A DNA stretch of 64,000 nucleotides from Ptiloglossa arizonensis (GCF_051014685.1 NW_027478458.1:744001-808000), one strand, 5' to 3'; shown: positions 11,996-24,589, counted from the stretch's first letter. Notes: generated by a model not told the origin, from the letters alone. Translations and numbers: made by a program.

Positions 11996-13250
11996 TTTTT
12001 CGCTAGGACATCCTGTTTAAGCGTTTGGAGCAGCAGAATCGCGAAAAATTTGTTGTCTTCTCAACCATTTCTTAGCTTCAAAGTCCCATATCTCGCGAAC
12101 GGATTGACCAAACCCAAAAATTCCTGCTGCGTCTGAAAGTAGAAACTCTCCCGATTACAACGGTATGCGTATTTTTTCCCTAGGCCATTCTGGTTAAGCG
12201 ATTGGTGCAGCAGAATTGCGAAAAATTTTTGTCTTGTCAACCATTTCTGAGCTTCAAAGTCTCATATCGCGCGAACCGATTGACCTAACCCAAAAATTCC
12301 TATTGTAACTGAAAGTAGAAACTCGCCCGATTACAACGGTATGTGTATTTTTTCCCTAGCCCATTCTGGTTTAGCGTTTGGAGCAGCAGAATTGCGAAAA
12401 ATTTGTTGTCTTCTCAACCATTTCTTAGCTTCAAAGTCCCATATCTCGCGAACGGATTGACCAAACCCAAAAATTCCTGCTGCGTCTGAAAGTAGAAACT
12501 CGCCCGATTACAACGGTATGTGTATTTTTTCCCTAGCCCATTCTGGTTAAGCGTTTGGCGCAGCAGAAATGCGAAAAATTTGTTGTCTTCTCAACCATTT
12601 CTTGGCTTCAAACTCCCATATCTCGCGAACGGATTGACCAAACCCAAAAATTCCTGCTGCGTCTGAAAGTAGAAACTCGCCCGATTACAACGGTATGCGT
12701 ATTTTTTCCCTAGGCCATTCTGGTTAAGCGATTGGTGCAGCAGAATTGCGAAAAATTTTTGTCTTGTCAACCATTTCTGAGCTTCAAAGTCTCATATCGC
12801 GCGAACCGATTGACCTAACCCAAAAATTCCTATCGTAACTGAAAGTAGAAACTCGCCCGATTACAACGGTATGTGTATATTTTCCCTAGCCCATTCTGGT
12901 TTAGCGTTTGGAGCAGCAGAATTGCGAAAAATTTGTTGTCTTCTCAACCATTTCTTAGCTTCAAAGTCTCATATCTCGCGAACGGATTGACCAAACCCAA
13001 AAATTCCTGCTGCGTGTGAAAGTAGAAACTCGCCCGATTACAACGGTATTTGTATTTTCTCCCTAGCCCATTCTGGTTAAGCGTTTGGAGCAGCAGAAAT
13101 GCGAAAAATTTGTTGTCTTCTCAACCATTTGTTAGCTTCAATGTCCCATATCTCGCGAACGGATAGACCAAACCGAAAAATTCCTGCTGCGTCTGAAAGT
13201 GGAAACTCGCCCGATTACAACGGTATGCGTATTTTTTCGCTAGGACATCC
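11996..13250 (+). repeat. Trimer HOR (530 bp)
   Basis: ATTGGTGCAGCAG lies at 12201 and 12731 (530 bp, 3 x 177 minus 1). In both copies it is followed by TTTTTGTCTTGTC, TTTCTGAGC, CATATCGCGCGAACCG and then CTGGTTTAGCG. Each unit contains one monomer that is 1 bp short, which explains the 530. Confidence 0.85.
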
Positions 13251-14849
13251 TGTTTAAGCGTTTGGAGCAGCAGAATTGCGAAAAATTTGTTGTCTTCTCA
13301 ACCATTTCTTAGCTTCAAAGTCCCATATCTCGCGAACGGATTGACCAAACCCAAAAATTCCTGCTGCGTCTGAAAGTAGAAACTCGCCCGATTACAACGG
13401 TATGTGTATTTTCTCCCTAGCCCATTCTGGTTAAGCGTTTGGAGCAGCAGAAATGCGAAAAAATTGTTGTCTTCTCAACCATTTCTTAGCTTCAAAGTCC
13501 CATATCTCGCGAACGGATAGACCAAACCGAAAAATTCCTGCTGCGTCTGAAAGTAGAAACTCGCCCGATTACAACGGTATGCGTATTTTTTCGCTAGGAC
13601 ATCCTGTTTAAGCGTTTGGAGCAGCAGAATCGCGAAAAATTTGTTGTCTTCTCAACCATTTGTTAGCTTCAAATTCCCATACCTCGCGAACGGATTGACC
13701 AAACCCAAAAATTCCTGCTGCGTCTGAAAGTAGAAACTCGCCCGATTACAACGGTACGCGTATTTTTTCTTTAGGCCATTCTGGTTAAGCGTTTGGAGCA
13801 GCAGAATTGCGAGAAATTTGTACTCTTCTCAACCATTTCTTAGCTTCAAACTCCCATATCTCGCGAACGGATTGACATAACACAAAAATTCATATTGCAT
13901 TTGAATGTAGAAACTCGCCCGATTACAACGGTATGTGTATTTTTCCCCAGGCCATTCTGGTTAAACGTTTGGAGCAGCAGAATTGCAAAAAATTTGTTGT
14001 CTTCTCAACCATTTCTTAGCTTCAAAGTCCCATATCTCGCGAACGGATTGACCAAACCCAAAAATTCCTGCTGCGTGTGAAAGCAGAAACTCGCCCGATT
14101 ACAACGGTATGTGTATTTTCTCCCTAGCCCATTCTGGTTAAGCGTTTGGAGCAGCAGAAATGCGAAAAATTTGTTGTCTTCTCAACCATTTCTTAGATTC
14201 AAAGTCCCATATCTCGCGACCAGATTGACCTAACCCAAAAATTCCTATTGCAACTGAAAGTAGAAACTCGCCCGATTACAACGGTATGCGTATTTTTTCG
14301 CTAGGACATCCTGTTTAAGCGTTTGGAGCAGCAGAATTGCGAAAAATTTGTTGTCTTCTCAACCATTTCTTAGCTTCAAAGTCCCATATCTCGCGAACGG
14401 ATTGACCAAACCCAAAAATTCCTGCTGCGTCTGAAACTGGAAACTCGCCCGATTACAACGGTATGTGTATTTTTTCCCTAGCCCATTCTGGTTAAGCGTT
14501 TGGCGCAGCAGAAATGCGAAAAATTTGTTGTCTTCTCAACCATTTCTTAGCTTCAAAGTCCCATATCTCGCGAACGGATTGACCAAACCCAAAAATTCCT
14601 GCTGCGTGTGAAAGTAGAAACTCGCCCGATTACAACGGTATGTGTATTTTCTCCCTAGCCCATTCTGGTTAAGCGTTCGGAGCAGCTGAACTGCGAAAAA
14701 TTTGTTGTCTTCTGAACCATTTCTTAGATTCAAAGTCCCATATCTCGCGAACAGATTGACCTAACCCAAAAATTCCTATTGTAACTGAAAGTAGAAACTC
14801 GCCCGATTACAACGGTATGTGTATTTTTTCCCTAGCCCATTCTGGTTAA
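13251..14849 (+). repeat. Mixed family-1 monomers
   Basis: About nine monomers. The GGACATCCTGTTTAAGCG variant lies near 13243, 13597 and 14304, roughly two and four monomers apart. A monomer with GACATAACACAAAAATTC and TTTGAATGTAG (near 13901) reappears near 15846, eleven monomers on. No gene. Confidence 0.8.
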
Positions 14850-16771
14850 GCGTTTGGAGCAGCAGAATTGCGAAAAATTTTTGTCTTGTCAACCATTTCT
14901 GAGCTTCAAAGTCTCATATCGCGCGAACCGATTGACCTAACCCAAAAATTCCTATTGTAACTGAAAGTAGAAACTCGCCCGATTACAACGGTATGTGTAT
15001 TTTTTCCCTAGCCCATTCTGGTTTAGCGTTTGGAGCAGCAGAATTGCGAAAAATTTGTTGTCTTCTCAACCATTTCTTAGCTTCAAAGTCCCATATCTCG
15101 CGAACGGATTGACCAAACCCAAAAATTCCTGCTGCGTCTGACAGTAGAAACTCGCCCGATTACAACGGTATGTGTATTTTTTCCCTAGCCCATTCTGGTT
15201 AAGCGTTTGGCGCAGCAGAAATGCGAAAAATTTGTTGTCTTCTCAACCATTTCTTGGCTTCAAACTCCCATATCTCGCGAACGGATTGACCTAACCCCAA
15301 AATTCCTGTTGCGTCTGAAAGTAGAAACTCTCCCGATTACAACGGTATGTGTATTTTTACCCTAGCCCATTCTGGTTAAGCGTTCGGAGCAGCTGAACTG
15401 CGAAAAATTTGTTGTCTTCTGAACCATTTCTTAGATTCAAAGTCCCATATCTCGCGAACAGGTTGACCTAACCCAAAAATTCCTATTGTAACTGAAAGTA
15501 GAAACTCGCCCGATTACAACGGTATGTGTATTTTTTCCCTAGCCCATTCTGGTTAAGCGTTTGGAGCAGCAGAATTGCGAAAAATTTGTTGTCTTCTCAA
15601 CCATTTGTTAGCTTCAAATTCCCATATCTCGCGAACGGATTGACCAAACCCAAAAATTCCTGCTGCGTCTGAAAGTAGAAACTCGCCCGATTACAACGGT
15701 ACGCGTATTTTTTCTTTAGGCCATTCTGGTTAAGCGTTTGGAGCAGCAGAATTGCGAGAAATTTGTACTCTTCTCAACCATTTCTTAGCTTCAAACTCCC
15801 ATATCTCGCGAACGGATTGACATAACACAAAAATTCATATTGCATTTGAATGTAGAAGCTCGCCCGATTACAACGGTATGTGTATTTTTTCCCCAGGCCA
15901 TTCTGGTTAAGCGTTTGGAGCAGCAGAATTGCGAAAAATTTTTGTCTTGTCAACCATTTCTGAGCTTCAAAGTATCATATCGCGCGAACCGATTGACCTA
16001 ACCCAAAAATTCCTATTGTAACTGAAAGTAGAAACTCGCCCGATTACAACGGTATGTGTATTTTTTCCCTAGCCCATTCTGGTTTAGCGTTTGGAGCAGC
16101 AGAATTGCGAAAAATTTGTTGTCTTCTCAACCATTTCTTAGCTTCAAAGTCCCATATCTCGCGAACGGATTGACCAAACCCAAAAATTCCTGCTGCGTCT
16201 GACAGTAGAAACTCGCCCGATTACAACGGTATGTGTATTTTTTCCCTAGCCCATTCTGGTTAAGCGTTTGGCGCAGCAGAAATGCGAAAAATTTGTTGTC
16301 TTCTCAACCATTTCTTGGCTTCAAACTCCCATATCTCGCGAACGGATTGACCTAACCCCAAAATTCCTGTTGCGTCTGAAAGTAGAAACTCTCCCGATTA
16401 CAACGGTATGTGTATTTTTACCCTAGCCCATTCTGGTTAAGCGTTCGGAGCAGCTGAACTGCGAAAAATTTGTTGTCTTCTGAACCATTTCTTAGATTCA
16501 AAGTCCATATCTCGCGAACAGGTTGACCTAACCCAAAAATTCCTATTGTAACTGAAAGTAGAAACTCGCCCGATTACAACGGTATGTGTATTTTTTCCCT
16601 AGCCCATTCTGGTTAAGCGTTTGGAGCAGCAGAATTGCGAAAAATTTGTTGTCTTCTCAACCATTTGTTAGCTTCAAATTCCCATATCTCGCGAACGGAT
16701 TGACAAAACCCAAAAATTCCTGCTGCGTCTGAAAGTAGAAACTCGCCCGATTACAACGGTACGCGTATTTT
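14850..16771 (+). repeat. Hexamer HOR (1061 bp), second copy cut by the gap
   Basis: TTTGTCTTGTC is at 14880 and 15941, and CGTTCGGAGCAGCTGAAC is at 15381 and 16442. Both offsets are 1061 bp. The second copy differs by small changes (AAAGTATCATATC, AAAGTCCATATC with a lost C, TTGACAAAACCC) and stops at the N run in a T-tract, mid-monomer. Confidence 0.9.
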
Positions 16772-16871
16772 NNNNNNNNNNNNNNNNNNNNNNNNNNNNN
16801 NNNNNNNNNNNNNNNNNNNNNNNNNNNNNNNNNNNNNNNNNNNNNNNNNNNNNNNNNNNNNNNNNNNNNNN
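16772..16871. other. Assembly gap of exactly 100 N
   Basis: A run of 100 undetermined bases, the usual placeholder for a gap of unknown length. The repeat is + on the left and - on the right. The left side stops after GGTACGCGTATTTT and the right side begins at GATATGGGACATTG, so neither arm ends at a monomer boundary. Confidence 0.99.
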
Positions 16872-19800
16872 GATATGGGACATTGAAGCTATGAAATGGT
16901 TGAGAAGACAACAAATTTTTCGCACTTCTGCTGCTCCAATCGCTTAACCAGAACGGCCTAGGGGGAAAATACACGTACCGTTCTAATCGGGCGAGTTTCT
17001 ACTTTCAAAAGCGATAGGAATTTTTGTGTTATGTCCATCCGTTCGCGAGATATGGGAGTTTGAAGCTAAGAAATGGTTGAGAAGAGAACAAATTTTTCGC
17101 ATTCTGCTCCTCCAAACGCTTAACCAGAATGGCCTAGGGAAAAAATACGCATACCTTTGTAATCGGGCGAGTTTCTACTTTCAAATGCAATAGGAATTTT
17201 TGTGTTATGTCCATCCGTTCGCGAGATATGGGAGTTGAAGCTAAGAAATGGTTGAGAAGAGAACAAATTTTTTCGCAATTCTGCTCCTCCAAACGCTTAA
17301 CCAGAATGGCCTAGGGAAAAAATACGCATACCTTTGTAATCGGGCGAGTTTCTACTTTCAAATGCAATAGGAATTTTTGGGTTAGGTCAATCCGTTCGCG
17401 AGATATGAGAATTTGAAGCTAAGAAATTGTTGAGAACAGAACAAATTTTTCGCCATTCAGCTGTTCCAAAACGCTTAACCAGAATGGCCTAAAGAAAAAA
17501 TACGCATACCTTTGTAATCGGGCGAGATTGTACTTTCAGACGCAGCTGGAATTTTTGGGTTTGGTCAATCCGTTCGCGAGATATGGGACTTTGAAGCTAA
17601 GAAATGGTAGAAAGACAACAAATTTTTCGCAATTCTGCTGCTCCAAACGCTTAACCAGAATGGGCTAGGGGAAAAAATACACATACCGTTGTAATCGGGC
17701 GAGTTTCTACTTTCAGTTACAAATAGGAATTTTTGGTTAGGTCATCCGTTCGCGAGATATGGGACTTTGAAGCAAAGAAATGGTTGTCAAGACAACCAAA
17801 TTTTTCGCACTTCTGCTCCAATCGCTTAACCAGAATGGCCTAGGGAAAAATACACATACCTTTGTAATCGGGCGAGCTTCTACTTTCAGTACGCAGAATC
17901 TGGAATTTTGTCGTTGGTCAATGCCGTTCGCAGATATGACTATGGTAGACAAGACCACAAATTTTCAAATTTCGAAATTCTGCTGCTCCAAACGCTTAAC
18001 CAGAATGGGCTAGGAAAAAATACACATACCGTTGTAATCGGGGCAGTTTTACTACTTCAGACGCAACAGGAATTTTTGGTTAGGTCAATCCGTTCGCGAG
18101 TATATGGGCGTTTGAAGCAAAGAATTGTTGATGACAAAAAATTTTCGCAATTCTGCTGACCCCAGAACGCTTAACCAGAATGCCTAGGAAAAATAGCTCT
18201 ACCGTTATCGCTAGATTCTACTTCCAGTTACTAATAGCACAGGATATTCACCAATCTCGAACATCGAGATCATCGCTTGAGCAAAGAGCAATGGTAGCGA
18301 GACAAAATTCTTCCCCCACTCCAAATACAACGACTCGCTCTCCAAACGCTTACAGAATGGCCTAAGGAAAAAATAACGACATCCTGTAATCGGCGAGTCT
18401 TTTACTTTAATGAGACTCTAGTCTAAAGACTTAATCAGCCTTCGCGAGATATGGAGTTTGAATCTAAGAAATGGTGAGAGACAATAAATTTTTCGCAATT
18501 CTGCAGCTCAAACGCTTAACCAGAATGGCCTAGGGGAAAAATCCACCTACCGTTGTAATCGGGCGAGTTTCTACTTTCAGACGCAACAGGGAATGTTTGG
18601 AAGGTCAAACCGTTCGCGAGATATGGGAGCTTGAAGCTAAGAAATGGTTGAGAAGACAAAAATTTTCGCAGTCTGCCTCTCAAACGCTTCACCAGAATGG
18701 GCTAGTGAAAAAATACACATACCGTTGTAATCGGCGAGTTCTACTGTTCAGACGCACAGAAATTTTGTAGCAAGGCCCTCTTCGCGCAGATATCTAGTGA
18801 AGCCAAGAAATGTTGAGAAGGCAAAAATTTTCGCAATTCTGCTGCTCAAACGCTTAACCAGAATGGCCTAGGAAAAAATACACATACCGCTGTATCGAGC
18901 GAGTTCTACTTCAGATGCAGTAGGAATTTTTGGGTCAGATTGATGCAAAGAAATGGTTGAGAGGCAAAAAATTTTTCCGCAAATCTGCTGCTTCCACACG
19001 CTTACCAGAATGGCCTAGGGAAAAAATACACATACCCTTGTAATCGGGCGATTTCTACTTCCAGTTACAATAGGAATTTTTTGGGGTTAGGTCAATCCGT
19101 TCGCGAGATATGGGACTTTGAAGCTAAGAAATGGTTGAGAAGATAACAAGTTTTTCGCCTTCTGCTGCTCCAACGCTTAACCAGAATGGCCCAGGGAAAA
19201 AATACACATTCCGTTGCAATCGGGCGAGTTTCTACTTTCAGATGCAATAGGAATTTGTGGGTTAGGTCAATCCGTTCGCGAGATATGGGACATTGAAGCT
19301 AAGAAATGTTGAGACAACAATTTCTCGCACATTCTGCTGCTCCAAACGCTTACCAACTCCTGTCATCTTTTCGTCCCCAAAACGTATATCGGCGAGTTTC
19401 TACTTTCAATGCAATAGGATTTTTGTGTTATGTCATCGTTCGCGAGATATGGGAGTTTGAAGCTAAGAAATGGTTGAGAAGAGAACAAATTTTTCACAAT
19501 TCTGCTGCTCCAAACGCTTAACAGAATGGCCTGGGAAAAAATACCGCATACCTTGTAATCGGCGAGTTTCTACTTCAGACGCAGCAGAAATTTTTGAGTT
19601 GGTAATCCGTTCGCGAGAATGATAGGGACTTTGAAGCTAAGAAGTGTTGAGACACACAATTTTTCGCACTTCTGCTAGCTTCACAAACGCTGAACCCAAT
19701 GGCCTAGGAAAAAATCCCATACCGTGGAAGCGGGCACGTTTCTACTTCTCAGTTACATCGGAATTTTGGTTAGGTCAATCCGTCGCGAGATATGGGACTT

Positions 19801-19890
19801 GAAGCTAAGAAATGGTGAGAAGACAACAATTTTCGCAATTCTGCTGCTCCAAACGCTTAACCAGAATGGCTGGCTAGGGGAAAAATACAC
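16872..19890 (-). repeat. Indel-rich monomers beside the gap (probable low consensus quality)
   Basis: About 17 monomers are recognisable but carry many small indels, mostly lost bases in short runs (GGCGAG for GGGCGAG, GAATGCCTAGG, GGTCATCCG). Within 18180-18460 almost a whole monomer is unreadable as repeat. The errors are spread over normally invariant and variable positions alike, as expected of sequencing error rather than satellite evolution. Real decay remains possible. Confidence 0.7.
17041..17057 (+). other. CENP-B-box-like 17-mer, right-arm example
   Basis: GTTCGCGAGATATGGGA reads on the plus strand here because the arm is inverted. It has the same 8-of-9 match to the CENP-B core as in the left arm. 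The element stays intact even in much of the noisy zone, where CGCGAGATAT is the easiest landmark for counting monomers. Confidence 0.5.
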
Positions 19891-22520
19891 CTACCGTTGT
19901 AATCGGGCGAGTTCTACTTTCAAATGCAACAGGAATTTTTGGGTTAGGTCAATCCGTTCGCGAGATATGGGAGTTTGAAGCTAAGAAATGGTTGAGAAGA
20001 CAAAAAATTTTTCGCAGTTCTGCCGCTCCAAACGCTTAACCAGAATGGGCTAGGGAAAAAATACACATACCGTTTTAATCGGGCGAGTTTCTACTTTCAG
20101 TTACAATCGGAATTTTTGGGTTAGGTCAATCCGTTCGCGAGATATGGGACTTTGAAGCTAAGAAATGGTTGACAAGACAACAAACTTTTCGCACTTCTGC
20201 TGCTCCAATCGCTTAACCAGAATGGCCTAGGGGAAAAATACACCTACCGTTGTAATCGGGCGAGTTTCTACTTTCAGTTACAATCGGAATTTTTGGGTTA
20301 GGTCAATCCGTTCGCGAGATATGGGACTTTGAAGCTAAGAAATGGTTGAGAAGATAACAATTTTTTCGCACTTCTGCTGCTCCAACGCTTAACCAGAATG
20401 GCCTAGGGAAAAATACCCATACCGTTGTAAGCGGGCGAGTTTCTACTTTCAGTTACAATCGGAATTTTTGGGTTAGGTCAATCCGTTCGCGAGATATGGG
20501 ACTTTGAAGCTAAGAAATGGTTGAGAAAATAACAAATTTTTCGCACTTCTTCTGCTCCAAACGCTTAACCAGAATGGCCCAGGCAAAAGATACACATACC
20601 GTTGTAATCGGGCGAGTTTCTACTTTCAGATGCAAGAGGAATTTTTGGGTTAGGTCAATCCGTTCGCGAGATATGGGACATTGAAGCTAAGAAATGATTG
20701 AGAGACAACAAATTTTTCGCACTTCTGCTGCTCCAAACGCTTAACCAGAATGGCCTAGGGAAAAAATACCCATACCGTTGTAAGCGGGCGAGTTTCTACT
20801 TTCAAATGCAATAGGAATTTTTGTGTTATGTCAATCCTTTCGCGAGATATGGAGTTTGAAGCTAAGAAATGGTTGAGAAGAGAACAAATTTTTCGCAATT
20901 CTGCTGCTCCAAACGCTTACCAGAATGGCCTAGGGAAAAAATACGCATACCTTTGTAATCGGGCGAGTTTCTACTTTCAGACGCAGCAGAAATTTTTGGG
21001 TTTGGTAATCCGTTCGCGAGATATGGGACTTTGAAGCTAAGAAGTGGTTGAGAAGACAACAAATTTTCGCACTTCTGCTGCTCCAAACGCTTAACCAGAA
21101 TGGCCTAGGGAAAAAATACCCATAACCGTTGTAAGCGGGCGAGTTTCTACTTTCAGTTACAATCGGAATTTTTGGGTTAGGTCAATCCGTTCGCGAGATA
21201 TGGGACTTTGAAGCTAAGAAATGGTTGAGAAAATAACAAATTTTTCGCACTTCTTCTGCTCCCCAAACGCTTAACCCAGAATGGCCCAGCAAGAGATACA
21301 CATACCGTTGTAATCGGGCGAGTTTCTACTTTCAGATGCAAGAGGAATTTTTGGGTGTTAGGTCAATCCGTTCGCGAGATATGGGACATTGAAGCTAAGA
21401 AATGATTGAGAAGACAACAAATTTTTCGCACTTCTGCTGCTCCAAACGCTTAACCAGAATGGCCTAGGGAAAAAATACCCATACCGTTGTAAGCGGGCGA
21501 GTCCTTTCTACATTCAATGCAATAGGAATTTTTGTGTTGTCAATCCTTTCGCGGATTAAGCTAATTGCCCTAAGAATGAAAAATACCATTACCTCATTAC
21601 TGCGCTACCAATGCTGACAAACCTTATGCAACCTTTGCTACTCACGAAAAATACGCATACCTTTGAATCGGCGGTTTAATCCGTTCGCGAAGAATATTTG
21701 GGTTTGGCTAATCCGTTGCGATATGGACTTGAATCTAGAAGAGAGACAACAAATTTTTCGCACTTCTGCTGCTCCAAACGCTTAACCAGAATGGCCTAGG
21801 GAAAAAATACCCATACCGTTGTAAGCGGGCGAGTTTCTACTTTCAGTTACAATCGAATTTTTGGGTTAGGTCAATCCGTTCGCGAGATATGGGACTTTGA
21901 AGCTAAGAAATGGTTGAGAAAATAACAAATTTTCGCACTTCTTCTGCTCCAAACGCTTAACCAGAATGGCCCAGGCAAAAGATACACATACCGTTGTAAT
22001 CGGGCGAGTTTCTACTTTCAGATGCAAGAGGAATTTTTGGGTTAGGTCAATCCGTTCGCGAGATATGGGACATTGAAGCTAAGAAATGATTGAGAAGACA
22101 ACAAATTTTTCGCACTTCTGCTGCTCCAAACGCTTAACCAGAATGGCCTAGGGAAAAAATACCCATACCGTTGTAAGCGGGGCGAGTGTTTCTACTTTCA
22201 AATGCAATAGAATTTTTGTGTTATGTCAATCCTTTCGCGAGATATGGGAGTTTGAAGCTAAGAAATGGTTGAGAAGAGAACAAATTTTTCGCAATTCTGC
22301 TGCTCCAAACGCTTAACCAGAATGGCCTAGGGAAAAAATACGCATACCTTTGTAATCGGGCGAGTTTCTACTTTCAGACGCAGCAGAAATTTTTGGGTTT
22401 GGTAATCCGTTCGCGAGATATGGGACTTTGAAGCTAAGAAGTGGTTGAGAAGACAACAAATTTTTCGCACTTCTGCTGCTCCAAACGCTTAACCAGAATG
22501 GCCTAGGGAAAAAATACCCA
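19891..22520 (-). repeat. Tetramer HOR, three copies (about 708 bp), middle copy scrambled
   Basis: The rare TTCTTCTGCTCC lies at 20547, 21251 and 21949. It is followed each time by GATGCAAGAGG, GACATTGAAG with AAATGATTG, and the unusual CAATCCTTTCGCG. Spacings of 704 and 698 bp are 708 minus small deletions. In the middle copy, 21543-21740 is badly garbled, while the same region in the copies on each side is clean. Confidence 0.8.
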
Positions 22521-24589
22521 TACCGTTGTAAGCGGGCGAGTTTCTACTTTCAGTTACAATCGGAATTTTTGGGTTAGGTCAATCCGTTCGCGAGATATGG
22601 GACTTTGAAGCTAAGAAGTGGTTGAGAAGACAACAAATTTTTCGCAATTCTGCTGCTCCAAATGCTTAACCAGAATGGGCTAGGGAAAAAATACACATAC
22701 CGTTTTAATCGGGCGAGTTTCTACTTTCAGTTACAATCGGAAATTATGGGTTAGGTCAATCCGTTCGCGAGATATGGGACTTTGAAGCTAAGAAATGTTT
22801 GACAAGACAACAAACTTTTCGCACTTCTGCTGCTCCAATCGCTTAACCAGAATGGCCTAGGGGAAAAATACTCCTACCGTTGTAATCGGGCGAGTTTCTA
22901 CTTTCAGACGCAACAGGAATTTTTGGGTTAGGTCAATCCGTTCGCGAGATATGGGAGTTTGAACCTAAGAAATGGTTGAGAAGACAAAAAATTTTTCGCA
23001 GTTCTGCCGCTCCAAACGCTTAACCAGAATGAGGTAGGGAAAAAATACACATACCGTTGTAATCGGACGAGTTTCTACTTTCAGACGCAACAGGAATTTT
23101 TGGGTTAGGCCAATCCGTTCGCGAGATATCGGGGTTTGAAGCCAAGAAATGGTTGAGAAGGCAAAAAATTTTTCGCAATTCTGCTGCTCCAAACGCTTAA
23201 CCAGAATGGCCTAGGGAAAAAATACCCATACCGTTGTAAGCGGGCGAGTTTCTACTTTCAGTTACAATCGGAATTTTTGGGTTAGGTCAATCCGTTCGCG
23301 AGATATGGGACTTTGAAGCTAAGAAATGGTTGAGAAGACAACAAATTTTTCGCAATTCTGCTGCTCCAAACGCTTAACCAGAATGGCCTAGGGGAAAAAT
23401 ACACCTACCCTTGTAATCGGGCGAGTTTCTACTTTCAAATGCAACAGGAATTTTTGTGTTATGTCAATCCGTTCGCGAGATATGGGAGTTTGAAGCTAAG
23501 AAATGGTTGAGAAGAGAACAAATTTTTCGCAATTCTGCTGCTCCAAACGCTTAACCAGAATGGCCTAGGGAAAAAATACCCATACCTTTGTAATCGGGCG
23601 AGTTTCTACTTTCAGACGCAGCAGGAATTTTTGGGTTTGATCAATCCGTTCGCGAGATATGGGACTTTGAAGCTAAGAAATGGTTGAGAAGAGAACAAAT
23701 TTTTCGCAATTCTGCTGCTCCAAACGCTTGACCAGAATGGGCTAGGGAAAAAATACGCATATCTTTGTAATCGGGCGAGTTTCTACTTTCAGACGCAGCA
23801 GGAATTTTTGGGTTGTTCAATCCGTTCGCGAGATATGGGACTTTGAAGCTAAGAAATGGTTGAGAGGACAACAAATTTTTCGCAGTTCTGCCGCTCCAAA
23901 CGCTTAACCAGAATGGCCTAGGGAAAAAATACACATACCGTTGTAATCGGGCGAGTTTCTACTTTCAGACGCAGAAGGAATTTTTGGGTTTGGTCAATCC
24001 GTTCGCGAGATATGGGACTTTGAAGCTAAGAAATGGTTGAGAAGACAACAAATTTTTCGCAATTCTGCTGCTCCAAACGCTTAACCAGAATGGGCTAGGG
24101 AAAAAATACACATACCGTTTTAATCGGGCGAATTTCTACTTTCAGTTACAATCGGAATTTTTGGGTTAGGTCAATCCGTTCGCGAGATATGGGACTTTGA
24201 AGCTAAGAAATGGTTGACAAGACAACAAATTTTTCGCACTTCTGCCGCTCCAATCGCATAACCAGAATGGCCTAGGGGAAAAATACACCTACCGTTGTAA
24301 TCGGGCGAGTTTCTACTTTCTAATGCAACAGGAATTTTTGGGTTAGGTCAATCCGTTCGCGAGGTATGGGAGTTTGAAGCTAAGAAATGCTTGAGAAGAC
24401 AAAAAATTTTTCGCAGTTCTGCCGCTCCAAACGCTTAACCAAAATGGGCTAGGGAAAAAATACACATACCGTTGTAATCGGGCGAGTTTCTACTTCCAGT
24501 TACAATAGGAATTTTTGGGTTAGGTCAATCCGTTCGCGAGATATGGGACTTTGAAGCTAAGAAATGGTTGAGAAGATAACAAATTTTTC
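22521..24589 (-). repeat. Family-1 monomers, partly shared with the 39-42 kb region
   Basis: About 12 monomers. The stretch around 23460-23940 (TTTGATCAATCC, CGCTTGACCAG, CATATCTTTG, GGGTTGTTCAATCC, GAGAGGACAAC) recurs at about 39.6-40.0 kb and 41.2-41.6 kb. GCGAATTTCTAC and CTTTCTAATGCAACAGG near 24.1-24.3 kb recur at 37.2-37.4, 38.6-38.8 and 42.7-42.9 kb. No gene. Confidence 0.82.

Larger units (their letters stand above)
1..16771 (+). repeat. Left arm of the 177-bp satellite array (family 1, about 95 monomers)
   Basis: Uninterrupted head-to-tail monomers. CAGCAGAATTGCG recurs at 1, 178, 355 and so on, giving a 177-bp period. Landmarks in each monomer, in + orientation, are CTCAACCATTTCTTAGCTTC, CCATATCTCGCGAACGGATT, a variable segment after AAAAATTCCT, CGCCCGATTACAACGGTA, a T-run followed by CCTAGG, and CTGGTTAAGCG. 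Over 94 monomers the phase drifts by only about 12 bp, mostly through 1-bp-shorter variants (for example AAATTTTTGTC in place of AAATTTGTTGTC). There is no inserted element and no coding sequence. Open frames are short and repeat with the monomer. The array is cut by the left window edge and by the N gap on the right. Confidence 0.98.

Noticed and set aside
16657..16974. Open frame running through the N gap
   Set aside because: It exists only because N codons do not count as stops, and it joins two arms of opposite orientation.
18180..18460. Possible small gene or inserted element in the non-repetitive-looking stretch
   Set aside because: Fragments of the monomer (CCAAACGCTTA, AGAATGGCC, TCTACTT) remain in the right order and spacing. 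It is best read as a corrupted monomer. No terminal repeats, target duplication or coding signal is visible.
21543..21740. Possible foreign insertion within the tetramer HOR
   Set aside because: Total length is about that expected for the missing monomer parts, and monomer fragments persist. No insertion boundaries were seen. Kept only as a data-quality finding.
23095..23140. A perfect CENP-B box in the variant GATATCGGGG near 23127
   Set aside because: It contains CGGG, but one base too far from the conserved A, so the spacing of the core is wrong.
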